A stretch of DNA of 64,000 nucleotides from Lentisalinibacter sediminis (GTDB lineage: Bacteria > Pseudomonadota > Gammaproteobacteria > Steroidobacterales > Woeseiaceae). Within the stretch, counting starts at the first letter, position 1; the number at the start of each line of letters is the position of its first letter. A model generated the notes under the pieces. It worked only from the letters and a program-made list of their open reading frames with translations. It was not told the origin of the DNA and searched no databases. The stretch lies in assembly GCF_040706615.1 (NCBI RefSeq), contig NZ_JAPDRF010000003.1, forward strand, positions 496,001 through 560,000, written 5' to 3'. Below, piece by piece: positions 42,962-51,607 of this stretch. A program made the position numbers and the translations under genes.

Positions 42962-43762
42962 TCAGTCGGACTTCATGTGCCGGATCAGCTGCTGGTCCAC
43001 GTAGCTCTCGGTATCGAAGACGAGCCGCTCCTGGAACAGCTGCACCTGGTGGACCAGGAACATCAGCACGATGGACAGCAGCAGCGCGATGAAGGTGGAG
43101 TTGAATGCGACACCCAGGCTCTGGGTGACGCCGGCGATGTCGCCCTCTACGGCCCGGTCGGCCTGGGCGAGCGCCTCGCCGATGCCGCGCACCGTACCGA
43201 TGAAGCCGATGGACGGGATGGCCCAGGAGATGTAGCGGATCATCGCCAGCTCGGAATCGAGTCGCTCGGCCTCGGACTCGCAGATGGTATGGGTGCTGGA
43301 GGCGACATCCTGCACGTTGTGGGTGGAGTTGAAGCGCTGCAGAGCATTCAGCAGCGCGCGCGGCAGCAGCATGCGTCGCTGGTTGTCGTCCAGCGCCTGG
43401 ATCTGGCGGGCGTACTCGCGGGTATCCTCCGGCAGCACCCGCATGCCCTCGGCCACCGGCACCAGCTCCTGCTCCAGCAGGGAGCGCTCGCGCAGGATGC
43501 GCACCGACTTGTAACCCATGATGGCCAGCGCCCAGAACATCAGGATGAAACAGGCCTCCTGCTCGAAGTCCTTGATCAGCACCCACACGGAGCGCTCGCG
43601 GACGTAATCCGGATTTTCCTCCACCAGCCGGTTCTGCTCGACGATCACCTCAGCCGCGTTCGGGCGCACCACCGAGACATAGAAGGTATGCACGACGATG
43701 ATCACGATGATCAGCGCGAACAGCTGATAGACGAACTCGAAGGGGATGTTCTTCTTCTGCAT
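42962..43762 (-). CDS. TolQ/ExbB/MotA-family proton channel protein
   Basis: 266 aa with four hydrophobic segments at about 9-31, 70-86, 178-197 and 220-242. The third holds the family hallmark IPSIGFIGTVRGIGEAL, like the GLLGTVxGI of TolQ/ExbB, and the fourth reads NSTFIALLLSIVLMFLVH. A cytoplasmic coiled region of about 90 residues sits between helices 2 and 3. In the family, five such subunits surround two TolR/ExbD/MotB-type proteins and use ion flow to move them. Here the obvious partners are the two downstream vWA proteins. Starts 7 bases after the acidic protein. Confidence 0.9.
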   Translation of the reverse strand: MQKKNIPFEFVYQLFALIIVIIVVHTFYVSVVRPNAAEVIVEQNRLVEENPDYVRERSVWVLIKDFEQEACFILMFWALAIMGYKSVRILRERSLLEQELVPVAEGMRVLPEDTREYARQIQALDDNQRRMLLPRALLNALQRFNSTHNVQDVASSTHTICESEAERLDSELAMIRYISWAIPSIGFIGTVRGIGEALAQADRAVEGDIAGVTQSLGVAFNSTFIALLLSIVLMFLVHQVQLFQERLVFDTESYVDQQLIRHMKSD

Positions 43763-43769
43763 GGGTCCC

Positions 43770-44165
43770 TCAGATATCCACGGGGAAATTCACTGACTGA
43801 TCCGAGGAAACCTCCTGCGTGGGCACGAAGTCGTCGTCCTCGTCCTGTTCGTAGTCGCCGCTCGCACCCTGCTCGTCCGCACCGACGATCTCGGCGAGCC
43901 GTTCCTCTTCTTCCGTCAGGCCGTCGTCCGCATCACCGGCGGTGACTTCACCGTCGGCGCCATTGCCGCTGGTGGTGCCGGCCGCGTCATCCTCGCCGTC
44001 CCCTGCAGATGCCGTGGCATCGCCCTCGGCCGTGCCGCTCTCCTGCGCCAGCGCGACGGCGCCGGACCACGATCCTGCCACGAGCGGCACGGTGGCGCTT
44101 ACTGCCACTGCTGCGGCCACGACCAGTGCCATGGAGGCGGCCTGACCTGCGAACGTCGATGCCAT
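43770..44165 (-). CDS. Acidic exported protein of unknown function
   Basis: 131 aa from the ATG at 44165, chosen because GAGGA lies 8 bases upstream (TTG at 44198 and ATG at 44183 are alternatives). Hydrophobic export segment (SMALVVAAAVAVSATVPLVAG), then a strongly acidic, Gly/Ala/Asp-rich disordered region and a short C-terminal tail DDFVPTQEVSSDQSVNFPVDI that looks like a binding peptide. Extreme composition suggests a solvent-exposed periplasmic linker. It precedes the channel gene by 7 bases. I do not recognise a family. Confidence 0.65.
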   Translation of the reverse strand: MASTFAGQAASMALVVAAAVAVSATVPLVAGSWSGAVALAQESGTAEGDATASAGDGEDDAAGTTSGNGADGEVTAGDADDGLTEEEERLAEIVGADEQGASGDYEQDEDDDFVPTQEVSSDQSVNFPVDI

Positions 44166-44251
44166 CGTCGAATTCCTCGGCATATCTCCCGATTCCAATG
44201 TCCCGGAACCCTCGAGTATGACAGCGCGGACGCCGAATTATTCCGCCGCCC

Positions 44252-46681
44252 TCACTCCGGCGCGTTGCGCACCAGCCGGAAACCGACGTCCGTGCGCGGA
44301 TCCGTGCCGAAGTCGCGGAAACTCAGTCGGAGCTGGGTGATGCCCGAGTGCTGCCAGCTCGAGCCGCGTATGACCCAGTGCGTAGCGCTGTCCGGGCCGA
44401 GCGGGTCGACCGCCACGTCGCCGGCCGGGCCGGTGTAGACAGCGTAGTGGTCGTTAGTCCACTCGGCCACGTTGCCGCCGGTATCGTACAGGCCCAGCGC
44501 GCTGGCCGGGAACGTGCCCACCGGAGCCGTGGAGGCGAAGCCGTCGTTGTAGCGCGGCAGCACGGTCGGCACGATCTCCTTCGCGGCCTGATCGGCGTAA
44601 TTGCCCGACTCCTCCGGCGGCGGCATCTCCTGGCCCCAGGGGTATTTCAGTTCGCCGGCGCCGCCCTGGTAGCGCGCGGCCCAGGCCCACTCGGCCTCGG
44701 TGGGCAGGCGGTAGCCGTCCGGCAGGGGCCGGATGGGCACCAGCTTGCCGAATCTCTCCTCGTACACCGGCGTGAGCGCTTCCTTCTTGCTCAGCCAGTT
44801 GCAGAACGCGGCCGCGTCCTGCCAACTGACGCTGGCCACCGGATTGTTGTCGCCGGCCAGCGCGGGATGCGTGTCCGCGCCCGAGTCGTGGGCCTCCCGG
44901 AAGGCCAGGAACTCCCGGTTGGTGACCTCGTTGATGCCGATATAGAAGGGCCGGGTAATGCGGACCCTGCGCAGGTTCTCGTTGGCGCGCCGGCCCGGCT
45001 CGCGGCGCGAGGCGCCCATCATGAACTCGCCGGGTGTGACGTAGCGCAGCGCAGCGCCCTGGGATGTGGTGATCCGCTGCGGGATGGAAGCGAGCCTCGC
45101 CTCTTCCAGCGTACGCAGCCGGATGTTCACGGTCTGCGGGAAACCGGGCCGTGGCGTCACCTCGCCCTGCCAGGTCTCGTACCCCTGACGGCGCACCTCG
45201 ATCGCCTGGGGCTCCGCGGGCAGTTCCAGCCGGGTATCCCCCCGCCCCACGGAACGCCCGTCCACCAGGATCTCCGCATCGCCGGGAGTCACGGAGAATC
45301 GTACCTCGCCAATGCGCGCGGTCAGGTCCACCCGCAGCGTCTCGCCCTGCGCAGCCTCCAGCACCACGTTGCGGCTGTAGGCTCGATAGCCGGCCTTGGA
45401 CAGGCCCACGGTATAGCGACGTCCCGGCGCCAGCGAGATGCGCACGGGGGTCTGTCCCCGGTAGCGGCCGTCCACCGTCACGTTGGCTCCCGCCGGATCG
45501 CTGATGACGCGGAGCATTCCGTCAGCCCTCTGCAGCTCGACGGTCGGCAGGGTCATGGGTGTGTCGGCGAAGGCCGTGACGCGGCCCTCCCAGGGCTTGT
45601 AGCCTTCCAGCACCAGGGAGATCTCGTTGCGGCCCTCCGGCAGTTCCACCGTGGCCGGCGTCTCGCCGAGAGGCTCGTCGCCCGCCAGGATGGTGGCGCC
45701 GGCAGGCCGGGAGTTGACGGTCACTGGTGCGAACGCGGGCACCAGCTGGACGGTCAGCCGCTGCATTCGGTCCAGGCCGGGCACCTCGAGCCGCGCCTGC
45801 CAGGGCAGGTAGCGCTCGGCGAACACCTCCACGCGGTACTCGCCGGGCTCGAGCAGCCGTGCCGGCAGCGGCGTCCTGCCGACCTCCTCGCCGTCGATCC
45901 ACACTGCGGCGCCGGCGACCGGCGCGGAGTCCACCACCAGCCGGCCGGGCATGCGCTCCTGCTCGAGCTCCAGCGTCAGGCTGTCCTCGTCGCCCACCTC
46001 GAAACGCCGCTCCAGCGGGTGATAGCCCGCGCTCTCCAGGGTCACGGTGTATACCCCGGGACGCAACAGGTAGCGCTCGCCGAGCGGCAGACGGAACCAG
46101 CCGCCGCTGACCTGGACGCTGCCCGGTTCGGCGGGGACGGTCTCCAGCCGCACCGAGGTGGAGGTGAACAGCAGCCACGCCATCGCCGCGAGCACCGCCA
46201 TCGCGGCACCGACCCACCCGTACCAGGGAACGCCGCGGCGCGCCTCGGCCTGCTGCTGCTCGATCTCCCGCCGCCGGTAGGCGATCGGTGCGATCTCCTC
46301 CGCATCCTGCGCCGCCTCCCCCTCCTCGACGACAGGCGGGGCCGTGACGTAGCGGCTCTCCTCCAGCGCCAGCTCGAGCCGCAGCACACCTTTCTCGAGG
46401 GTCACGCGAATGCGCGTGCCGTAGGCGTCGATCTCGTCACCGTCGCGCAGACGCCGGGCGGCGGACAACGACTCGCCGTTGACCTCGACCCTGCCCTCGG
46501 CGCCGCCCGGCTGGACGAAGGGCGCACCGTCCAGCACGTCGACGACGGCCAGCGGCAGCGCGGCCGCCGGACCGGGCACCGGGATCTGGCTACCCGGCGC
46601 CGTGGCGATGCGCAGCGGCAGGTCTGAGGCATCGTATTCGCGTTCGCCGACTTCGCTGACGACGATGATCTTCAGGCTCAA
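44252..46681 (-). CDS. FHA-like, PEGA-repeat and SUMF1-domain membrane protein
   Basis: 809 aa. Residues 1-105: FHA-like beta sandwich (RVEVNGESLSAARRLRDGDE) without the canonical Ser/His. One membrane helix at 153-172. Residues 175-530: four or five PEGA repeats (EPGSVQVSGGWFRLPLG, SRPAGATILAGDEPLGETPA, SDPAGANVTVDGRYRGQTPV). Residues 545-809: formylglycine-generating-enzyme/SUMF1 fold (GEFMMGASRREPGRRANE, YRLPTEAEWAWAARYQGG, GLYDTGGNVAEWTND, DVGFRLVRN). The two active-site cysteines of true FGE are absent from the C-terminal segment, so it is probably a binding rather than catalytic domain. Stop-start overlap with the kinase gene is 4 bases. Confidence 0.88.
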   Translation of the reverse strand: MSLKIIVVSEVGEREYDASDLPLRIATAPGSQIPVPGPAAALPLAVVDVLDGAPFVQPGGAEGRVEVNGESLSAARRLRDGDEIDAYGTRIRVTLEKGVLRLELALEESRYVTAPPVVEEGEAAQDAEEIAPIAYRRREIEQQQAEARRGVPWYGWVGAAMAVLAAMAWLLFTSTSVRLETVPAEPGSVQVSGGWFRLPLGERYLLRPGVYTVTLESAGYHPLERRFEVGDEDSLTLELEQERMPGRLVVDSAPVAGAAVWIDGEEVGRTPLPARLLEPGEYRVEVFAERYLPWQARLEVPGLDRMQRLTVQLVPAFAPVTVNSRPAGATILAGDEPLGETPATVELPEGRNEISLVLEGYKPWEGRVTAFADTPMTLPTVELQRADGMLRVISDPAGANVTVDGRYRGQTPVRISLAPGRRYTVGLSKAGYRAYSRNVVLEAAQGETLRVDLTARIGEVRFSVTPGDAEILVDGRSVGRGDTRLELPAEPQAIEVRRQGYETWQGEVTPRPGFPQTVNIRLRTLEEARLASIPQRITTSQGAALRYVTPGEFMMGASRREPGRRANENLRRVRITRPFYIGINEVTNREFLAFREAHDSGADTHPALAGDNNPVASVSWQDAAAFCNWLSKKEALTPVYEERFGKLVPIRPLPDGYRLPTEAEWAWAARYQGGAGELKYPWGQEMPPPEESGNYADQAAKEIVPTVLPRYNDGFASTAPVGTFPASALGLYDTGGNVAEWTNDHYAVYTGPAGDVAVDPLGPDSATHWVIRGSSWQHSGITQLRLSFRDFGTDPRTDVGFRLVRNAPE

Positions 46682-49011
46682 ATGGGTTCCTCGCAGCGGA
46701 CCACGATCGGCTCGAGTTCGATCTCCGGGGCCACCCGGAAGTCGATGCGCACGTCCCGGTAACCGACCCGGGAGCCCATGACTGTATAGGTGCCCGGCCG
46801 GAGTTCAAGCTCCCGCCGCTCGAAGGTGCCCAGCCGGCCGACCCGGAATACGGTGACCTCGGTCTCGCCATCGGAGACGAACTCCACCTCCAGGGGCGTC
46901 GCCGCCCGCTTCAGCAACCGGGCGAGTTCACGCCGCTGGCTCGCGAGCCGCGGGCCGCCGTCCATCTTCGCGAGCTCCGTGAGCAACGTGGAGGCGCGGC
47001 GCAGCGTAGCCGGCTCGCTCAGCTGGTCCGGGTTTGCGATCCAGCCCTCGAGCTGGCGATCCAGGGCCAGACGCCGGCGGGCACGGACGCGGCCCTCGCG
47101 CGCGAAATCCAGATTCGCATCCTGTTCCAGGATTTCGCCCCAGGTGGCCAGCGCTGCCTGCCAGTCCTCGGCGGCCTCCTCGCGCTCCGCCTCGGCGGTC
47201 AGGCGCTCGATGGTCCGCAGCCGCACCGCCTGTTCCACCTGCAGTAGTCCGTCCCGGGGCTCCTGCGAAGCAGGCCGCATCTCGCGGGCGGCCTCGAATG
47301 CCTGCCGCGCCGCATCGAAGCGCTCGGCCTGCAGCGCCTCGAAAGCGGCGGTCATGCGCTCCTCGAAGCGGCGCCGTTCCAGCGCGGCGCGCACGCGCTC
47401 CAGCCCGGACGAGGCCCGTGCGTAGTAGGGGTCCAGGTCGGTTGCCGCCCGGTATCGCTCTGCCGCCGCGCTCAGCTCCCCGCGCCGCTCCAGTGCCTCG
47501 GCCGCGTCGGTGAGGCCGATGACCTCCAGCAGCGTCTCGGCGCGGGCGAGGCCCCGCTCGGCAGCCTCGTTGTCCGGGGTAATGGCGAGTGCCAGCTCGA
47601 ACTGGCGGCGCGCCGTCGTCACGTCCTCGGCCTCCAGGGCGGCCTCGCCGGCGGCCAGCGCGCGCTCGAATTCGCTGTCGATACGCGCAGTCAGGCCGTC
47701 GAGCCCGGCACTGGCTTCCCGGTACAGCGCCTCGGCGCGCCGGTAATCCTTCGCGAGATAGGCCTGGTCGCCCTGCTCGTAGGCGGCGCGTGCGGCCGCG
47801 TAGTCCTCGCCGCCCCAGCGTTCCACGCCGCGCAGCTCCAGCACCTCCAGCTTGGTCAGCAGCTCGCCCAGCGCGCGGTCGGCCCGGTTCCTGGCCTGCA
47901 CCACTTCGTCCCGGGCCGCATCGTCCACCAGATTCTCGGAGAACCGCACGGCCTCCTCATCGCCTCTGTCTTCATCCCCCTCCGGCGACTCGGCGGCCGT
48001 CTGTGCGGATTCGACGGCTGCCGGCTCCTGCTCACCGCGCCGCTCCTCGATCCGCTCCGGCAGGAAGGCCACCACCCAGATCGCCGCCGCCAGCAGCACT
48101 ACCAGCGCAGCCCCGACGGCGACGGCCGGCACACCCTGCCGGCGCGCGGGCGTGGCCGCCGGCGCGGCGGCAGCCCGGCGGCGCGGCGCCACCGCTTCCG
48201 TCGGCTCGTCTTCCAGGGGCCGGGCCGGTGACGGCCTCACCGCCCGCGCGCGAGCCTGTTCCCGCGGCAGCAGACCGGCCGAGATGCCGAGGCTGCCGAG
48301 GGCATCCACGACCGTCTCCGCGTCGGGCCGCGCCCCCGCCTCGGCCAGCATGGCCTCCGCCAGGTCGCGCAGGCCGGCCACTTCGAAGTCGTCCCGGTCC
48401 GGCCAGCGCGGGCCGGGCTCGTCCGGCGCGCGGCCATGCCAGAGCTCGAAGATCAGCACACCGAGGGCATGAATATCGTCGGCGGTCGACGGCGGCCCGT
48501 CGGCGCCCCGCTCCGGGCTGAGCGCAGCGGCGGTACCGCCCGCGCCGGCGGAACCGGCGAAATCGCTCAGCACCGTGCGCCCGACGGAATCCACCAACAC
48601 GTTGCGCGCCGTAATGTCGCCGTGGGGGAGGTGGCGGTTGTGGGCGTATACAAGCGCCGCAGCCACGCTGGCGATCCCGCGCAGCCACTCCGACGGCGGC
48701 CGGTCGGCGAAGGCAGCGATATCGGAGCCGTCGACGTACTCCATGCCGTAGAACGGCCGCGGCTCCGCGTGGAACTCGAAGACCCTGACGATGTGGGGAT
48801 GGTTCAGGGCGCGGATTTGGCGCCAGCCGGCTTCGAAGCGCTCGCGCTGCGCCGGATCGCTGCAGAGCGCGTCGGACAGCAGCCGCAGCGCGACGGCGGA
48901 GCCCGCCCGGTGATCGTGGGCGAGCCACACCTCGGCCGTGCCGCCGGCGCCCAGGCGGCGGCGCAGCTCGTAGCGGTCCAGCAGTCGCAGTCCGGGATGC
49001 AACTCCATCAT
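46678..49011 (-). CDS. Membrane protein with divergent (probably inactive) Ser/Thr kinase domain
   Basis: 777 aa. Residues 14-245 follow a PknB-like kinase fold, with glycine loop LGAGGTAEVWLAHD and LNHPHIVRVFEF. However, the beta-3 lysine position is Arg (VALRLL, residue 43), the helix-C glutamate is missing, the catalytic loop is HGDITARNVL and the DFG is DFA. One membrane helix lies at about 295-317, then a long helical, TPR/coiled-coil region (350-700) and a PEGA-like C-terminal beta domain (LEVEFVSDGETEVTV, RPGTYTVMGSRVGYRDV). A pseudokinase or weak kinase acting as a scaffold is most likely. It sits mid-cluster, overlapping the SUMF1 gene. Confidence 0.85.
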   Translation of the reverse strand: MMELHPGLRLLDRYELRRRLGAGGTAEVWLAHDHRAGSAVALRLLSDALCSDPAQRERFEAGWRQIRALNHPHIVRVFEFHAEPRPFYGMEYVDGSDIAAFADRPPSEWLRGIASVAAALVYAHNRHLPHGDITARNVLVDSVGRTVLSDFAGSAGAGGTAAALSPERGADGPPSTADDIHALGVLIFELWHGRAPDEPGPRWPDRDDFEVAGLRDLAEAMLAEAGARPDAETVVDALGSLGISAGLLPREQARARAVRPSPARPLEDEPTEAVAPRRRAAAAPAATPARRQGVPAVAVGAALVVLLAAAIWVVAFLPERIEERRGEQEPAAVESAQTAAESPEGDEDRGDEEAVRFSENLVDDAARDEVVQARNRADRALGELLTKLEVLELRGVERWGGEDYAAARAAYEQGDQAYLAKDYRRAEALYREASAGLDGLTARIDSEFERALAAGEAALEAEDVTTARRQFELALAITPDNEAAERGLARAETLLEVIGLTDAAEALERRGELSAAAERYRAATDLDPYYARASSGLERVRAALERRRFEERMTAAFEALQAERFDAARQAFEAAREMRPASQEPRDGLLQVEQAVRLRTIERLTAEAEREEAAEDWQAALATWGEILEQDANLDFAREGRVRARRRLALDRQLEGWIANPDQLSEPATLRRASTLLTELAKMDGGPRLASQRRELARLLKRAATPLEVEFVSDGETEVTVFRVGRLGTFERRELELRPGTYTVMGSRVGYRDVRIDFRVAPEIELEPIVVRCEEPI

Positions 49012-49048
49012 CGATGCGGCGGGATGAGTGTCGTTCCGGGCGGCCGTC

Positions 49049-50326
49049 TCAGCCGGACGGACCGGGCGACGATTCTCTGGACGATACTTCGCGCGAGGGA
49101 GCGCCTACCTGGAAGTCTTCGGGGAACCCGGTCTCCGCCTCGTAGATCTCGTGCAGGAGGCGGCGCCATTGCTCGTACTGGGCCTCGGCCGTGCCGGTGA
49201 GCCGCCGCGTCTGGCCTTTCACCGTCACCACCATCGGCGCAGCCTCGGAGTTGAACGAGTCCGCCAGCTCACGGATCGACTCCTTGTGCAGCCTGGCTTC
49301 GGCATTACGTCGGAATGCCGAACCGATCACCTCGAGCCCGCCGTGGATTGCGAAAGACTGCAGCGCACGCTTCGTGCGCCGCGCGGTGCCGCTGTCGCTG
49401 TCCGTGTTCATGCTGGCCGCGCCGGCCACCACGACGATGCCCGCCAGACCGCGGATGAGGGCGGACCTGCGCATCTCCCGGTAGGTCACCGCCTGCTCGC
49501 GGGCGGCCTTGCGCCAGCCTTCGTAGGGGATGGCGATACCGTAGTAGAAGTTCGCGTAATGCTCGTTGAGAGTGTCGACGAACAGGTTGTCCCGCTCACG
49601 CACCTGGCGCAGCCGGCGCAGCATGGGATCGTTCTCGGCCGGCAGGCGGCGAATCTCGTAGCGGCCGCGGTCGGTCTCGGCGAGATAGTCCTCGTATACC
49701 CTGGGCGCGACGTCCTCCATGAAGCGCAATTCGGCGACACGGCGTATGCGGCCGACTTCCTCCGCGGAGACTTCGTCCAGCAGCACCTTCAGATCGTTCG
49801 CGATCTCGTTGTAGACGTTCTGGTACGGGTCGTTGCGGCGGTCCCGGCTCTGCGCGTAGTCCGCGCCCACCATGCGCGCCTTGTAGCGCTTGTCCATCCA
49901 TTCCCGGCCCGTGGCGTCGAAGGCAACCACCTCCAGCTCCACCGTATGGCCGTCGGACTCGCGAATCTTGCCGGTGACGTAGAGGTCGGTATACACCTCC
50001 CGGCTCGGCAGCACCCGCACCGCACCCCAGTAACCGGTGCGCTGCAGGGTGTTCTTCAGGTGGTAGGCGAAGTAGCGGGCCTCCGCCCGGCGAATCTCCG
50101 GATAGACGCCGGTCTCCTCCGGTTCGTTGTCCTCCTCGATACCGGGCGCGAACTCGATGACGCCGACGTCCAGCAGGCGCGCCTCCGGTATCTCGACCGC
50201 GGCACGGGTCAGGTCGATGTCCTCACCGGCACTTTCGACGCGCGCGACGCTGCAGCCCGCCAGCATGGAGCCGGCCAGCAGCAGGATGGCCGCGCGGCAG
50301 ACAACGGTTGCTGGGCTATGCGGCAT
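49049..50326 (-). CDS. Lipoprotein of unknown function (425 aa)
   Basis: 425 aa. Signal peptide with lipobox LAGSMLAGC, so a lipid-anchored envelope protein. Mature part starts with a beta-rich domain (LLDVGVIEFAPGIEEDN, DLYVTGKIRESDGHTVELEV) like those of envelope assembly lipoproteins, followed by a charged helical region, a hydrophobic helix (SALIRGLAGIVVVAGAASMN) and a helical C-terminus. I do not recognise a named family. It lies 37 bases upstream of the pseudokinase gene and 24 bases after the Ser/Gly-rich lipoprotein gene, so it belongs to the same transcript. Confidence 0.8.
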   Translation of the reverse strand: MPHSPATVVCRAAILLLAGSMLAGCSVARVESAGEDIDLTRAAVEIPEARLLDVGVIEFAPGIEEDNEPEETGVYPEIRRAEARYFAYHLKNTLQRTGYWGAVRVLPSREVYTDLYVTGKIRESDGHTVELEVVAFDATGREWMDKRYKARMVGADYAQSRDRRNDPYQNVYNEIANDLKVLLDEVSAEEVGRIRRVAELRFMEDVAPRVYEDYLAETDRGRYEIRRLPAENDPMLRRLRQVRERDNLFVDTLNEHYANFYYGIAIPYEGWRKAAREQAVTYREMRRSALIRGLAGIVVVAGAASMNTDSDSGTARRTKRALQSFAIHGGLEVIGSAFRRNAEARLHKESIRELADSFNSEAAPMVVTVKGQTRRLTGTAEAQYEQWRRLLHEIYEAETGFPEDFQVGAPSREVSSRESSPGPSG

Positions 50327-50350
50327 GGCTGCTCGATTCGCGTCGGTTCA

Positions 50351-51340
50351 TCACAGCCCCTTGTAGGAACGGTATTCGTCCCAGAGGCGCTCCCGGAGCT
50401 CCGGGTCTTCCTCGGCCAGCGCGGCCTCACGCAGCTGCTTGGCGACGATGTCGTCGTCCACCCCCGACGGAATGTCTCCGGGGGTGCGCTCGCCGATCTG
50501 CTCCTTGGTGAGCTGATCCACCGAGCCGGGTTCCTGGCGCATGCTGCCGCCGGCACCGCCCGCGGAATTGTTCACGACGCCGACCGTACCGCCAGAGCCC
50601 TCTCCGGCTTCGCCCGCCTGCTCGCCGAGTCCGACGCCGCCGCCCTGGCTGCCGCCGCCGTTCTCGAAGGCGCCTGTATCGCGGCTCACCTCTGCCACCT
50701 TCTGCTGCTCCTCGAGCAGCGAGTCGTCGAAGTCGCCGAGGGAGCGCTCGAACTCGTCGTCCAGGGAGCCCTGGCCGCCGCTGCCCCCGGGTACGTCGGT
50801 CATGCCCCCGGGGCCCGGTTCGCGCTCGCCCACGGAACCCACGGTGCCGTAGGCGCCACCCTCGCCGGTAGTCGCAGTGCCGCCCTCCGCGCCGGTACCG
50901 CCCTGCCCGTCCTGGCCGCCGGCCGCGTCGCCCGACGTGCCGCCGGACGCACCACCGGACGCGTCGCCGCCGGGCATACCACCCGACGTGCCCCCGGGCA
51001 TCTGGCCCGACTGGCTGCCTTCGCTGCCGGGCATCCCCCCGGGCATGCCGCCCGTGGATCCGCTCGGCGATCCGCCGGGTGAAGCGTCGGGAGAACCGCC
51101 GGCGGAGCTGCTGCCCGTCGAACCGGAGGGCGAGCCGCTCGTCGAACCGGCAGGCGACCCCGCGGAGCCACTGCTCGGGCTGCCCGTGCTCGAGCTCGGG
51201 CTGCCGGAGCTGCTGCTGGGGCTGCCGGAGCTGCTGCTCATGGAGGTCGAGGCGCAGCCGCCCAGCGTGAGGCCGGCCGCGCAAAGACCGAGGACCAGAA
51301 GTCTGGCCGCTCGTGGGGTCAGGTGTCGCGTGCTGCTCAT
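50351..51340 (-). CDS. Ser/Gly/Pro-rich repeat lipoprotein
   Basis: 329 aa from the ATG at 51340 (AGAGGGAGAC just upstream). Signal peptide with lipobox LTLGGC. Residues 30-200 are low-complexity Ser-Gly-Ser-Pro and Gly-Gly-Met-Pro repeats, a flexible spacer. The C-terminal 120 residues are ordered in look (LDDEFERSLGDFDDSLLEEQ, QLTKEQIGERTPGDIPSG, LREAALAEEDPELRERLWDE). It is the first gene of the nine-gene cluster. The repeats are encoded by near-identical 21-bp units at about 51199-51245. The long spacer suggests crossing the peptidoglycan or reaching the cell surface. Confidence 0.8.
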   Translation of the reverse strand: MSSTRHLTPRAARLLVLGLCAAGLTLGGCASTSMSSSSGSPSSSSGSPSSSTGSPSSGSAGSPAGSTSGSPSGSTGSSSAGGSPDASPGGSPSGSTGGMPGGMPGSEGSQSGQMPGGTSGGMPGGDASGGASGGTSGDAAGGQDGQGGTGAEGGTATTGEGGAYGTVGSVGEREPGPGGMTDVPGGSGGQGSLDDEFERSLGDFDDSLLEEQQKVAEVSRDTGAFENGGGSQGGGVGLGEQAGEAGEGSGGTVGVVNNSAGGAGGSMRQEPGSVDQLTKEQIGERTPGDIPSGVDDDIVAKQLREAALAEEDPELRERLWDEYRSYKGL

Positions 51341-51572
51341 GTCTCCCTCTTGATTGCCCGTCCAGGCGGGCCTGCGGCGGACGCCGGGTCGCTCGCCGCA
51401 CTCGCCGCAACAGAACGACCGCCCTGATAGCTTTCGAGGCCGAAAGCCGCCACAGAGTTCCCTGAGTCCTATTTGCCACAGACGGGACCCTGTATTCAAT
51501 GCCGGCGGGGTGCCGGCGACCCGGGCCGGGCACGGCGGGCAGGCAGATCGGCAGGGCGGGGAGAAGAAGGGG

Positions 51573-51600
51573 CCGTCCCGGGCGCGCCCGCCCGGGACGG
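51573..51600 (-). terminator. Terminator-like 12-bp hairpin after spy-like gene
   Basis: Perfect 12-bp stem (51573-51584 with 51589-51600), 4-base loop, 7 bases past the stop of the Spy-like gene on the minus strand, followed by CCCCTTCTTCTCC. U-poor, so possibly factor-assisted. Confidence 0.5.
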
Positions 51601-51607
51601 CGGAGGG

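Noticed and set aside
39495..43762. Zorya antiphage defence (MotA/MotB-like ZorA/ZorB)
   Set aside because: The channel and Asp-helix proteins recall ZorA/ZorB, but the second proteins carry vWA rather than OmpA domains and no ZorC, ZorD or ZorE helicase/nuclease is nearby.
44252..45060. Active formylglycine-generating enzyme
   Set aside because: The paired active-site cysteines are absent and no sulfatase gene is in the window.
39495..51340. Type VI secretion or PpkA/PppA/Fha system
   Set aside because: FHA, kinase and phosphatase are present but there are no TssB/C, TssJKLM, Hcp, VgrG or ClpV genes.
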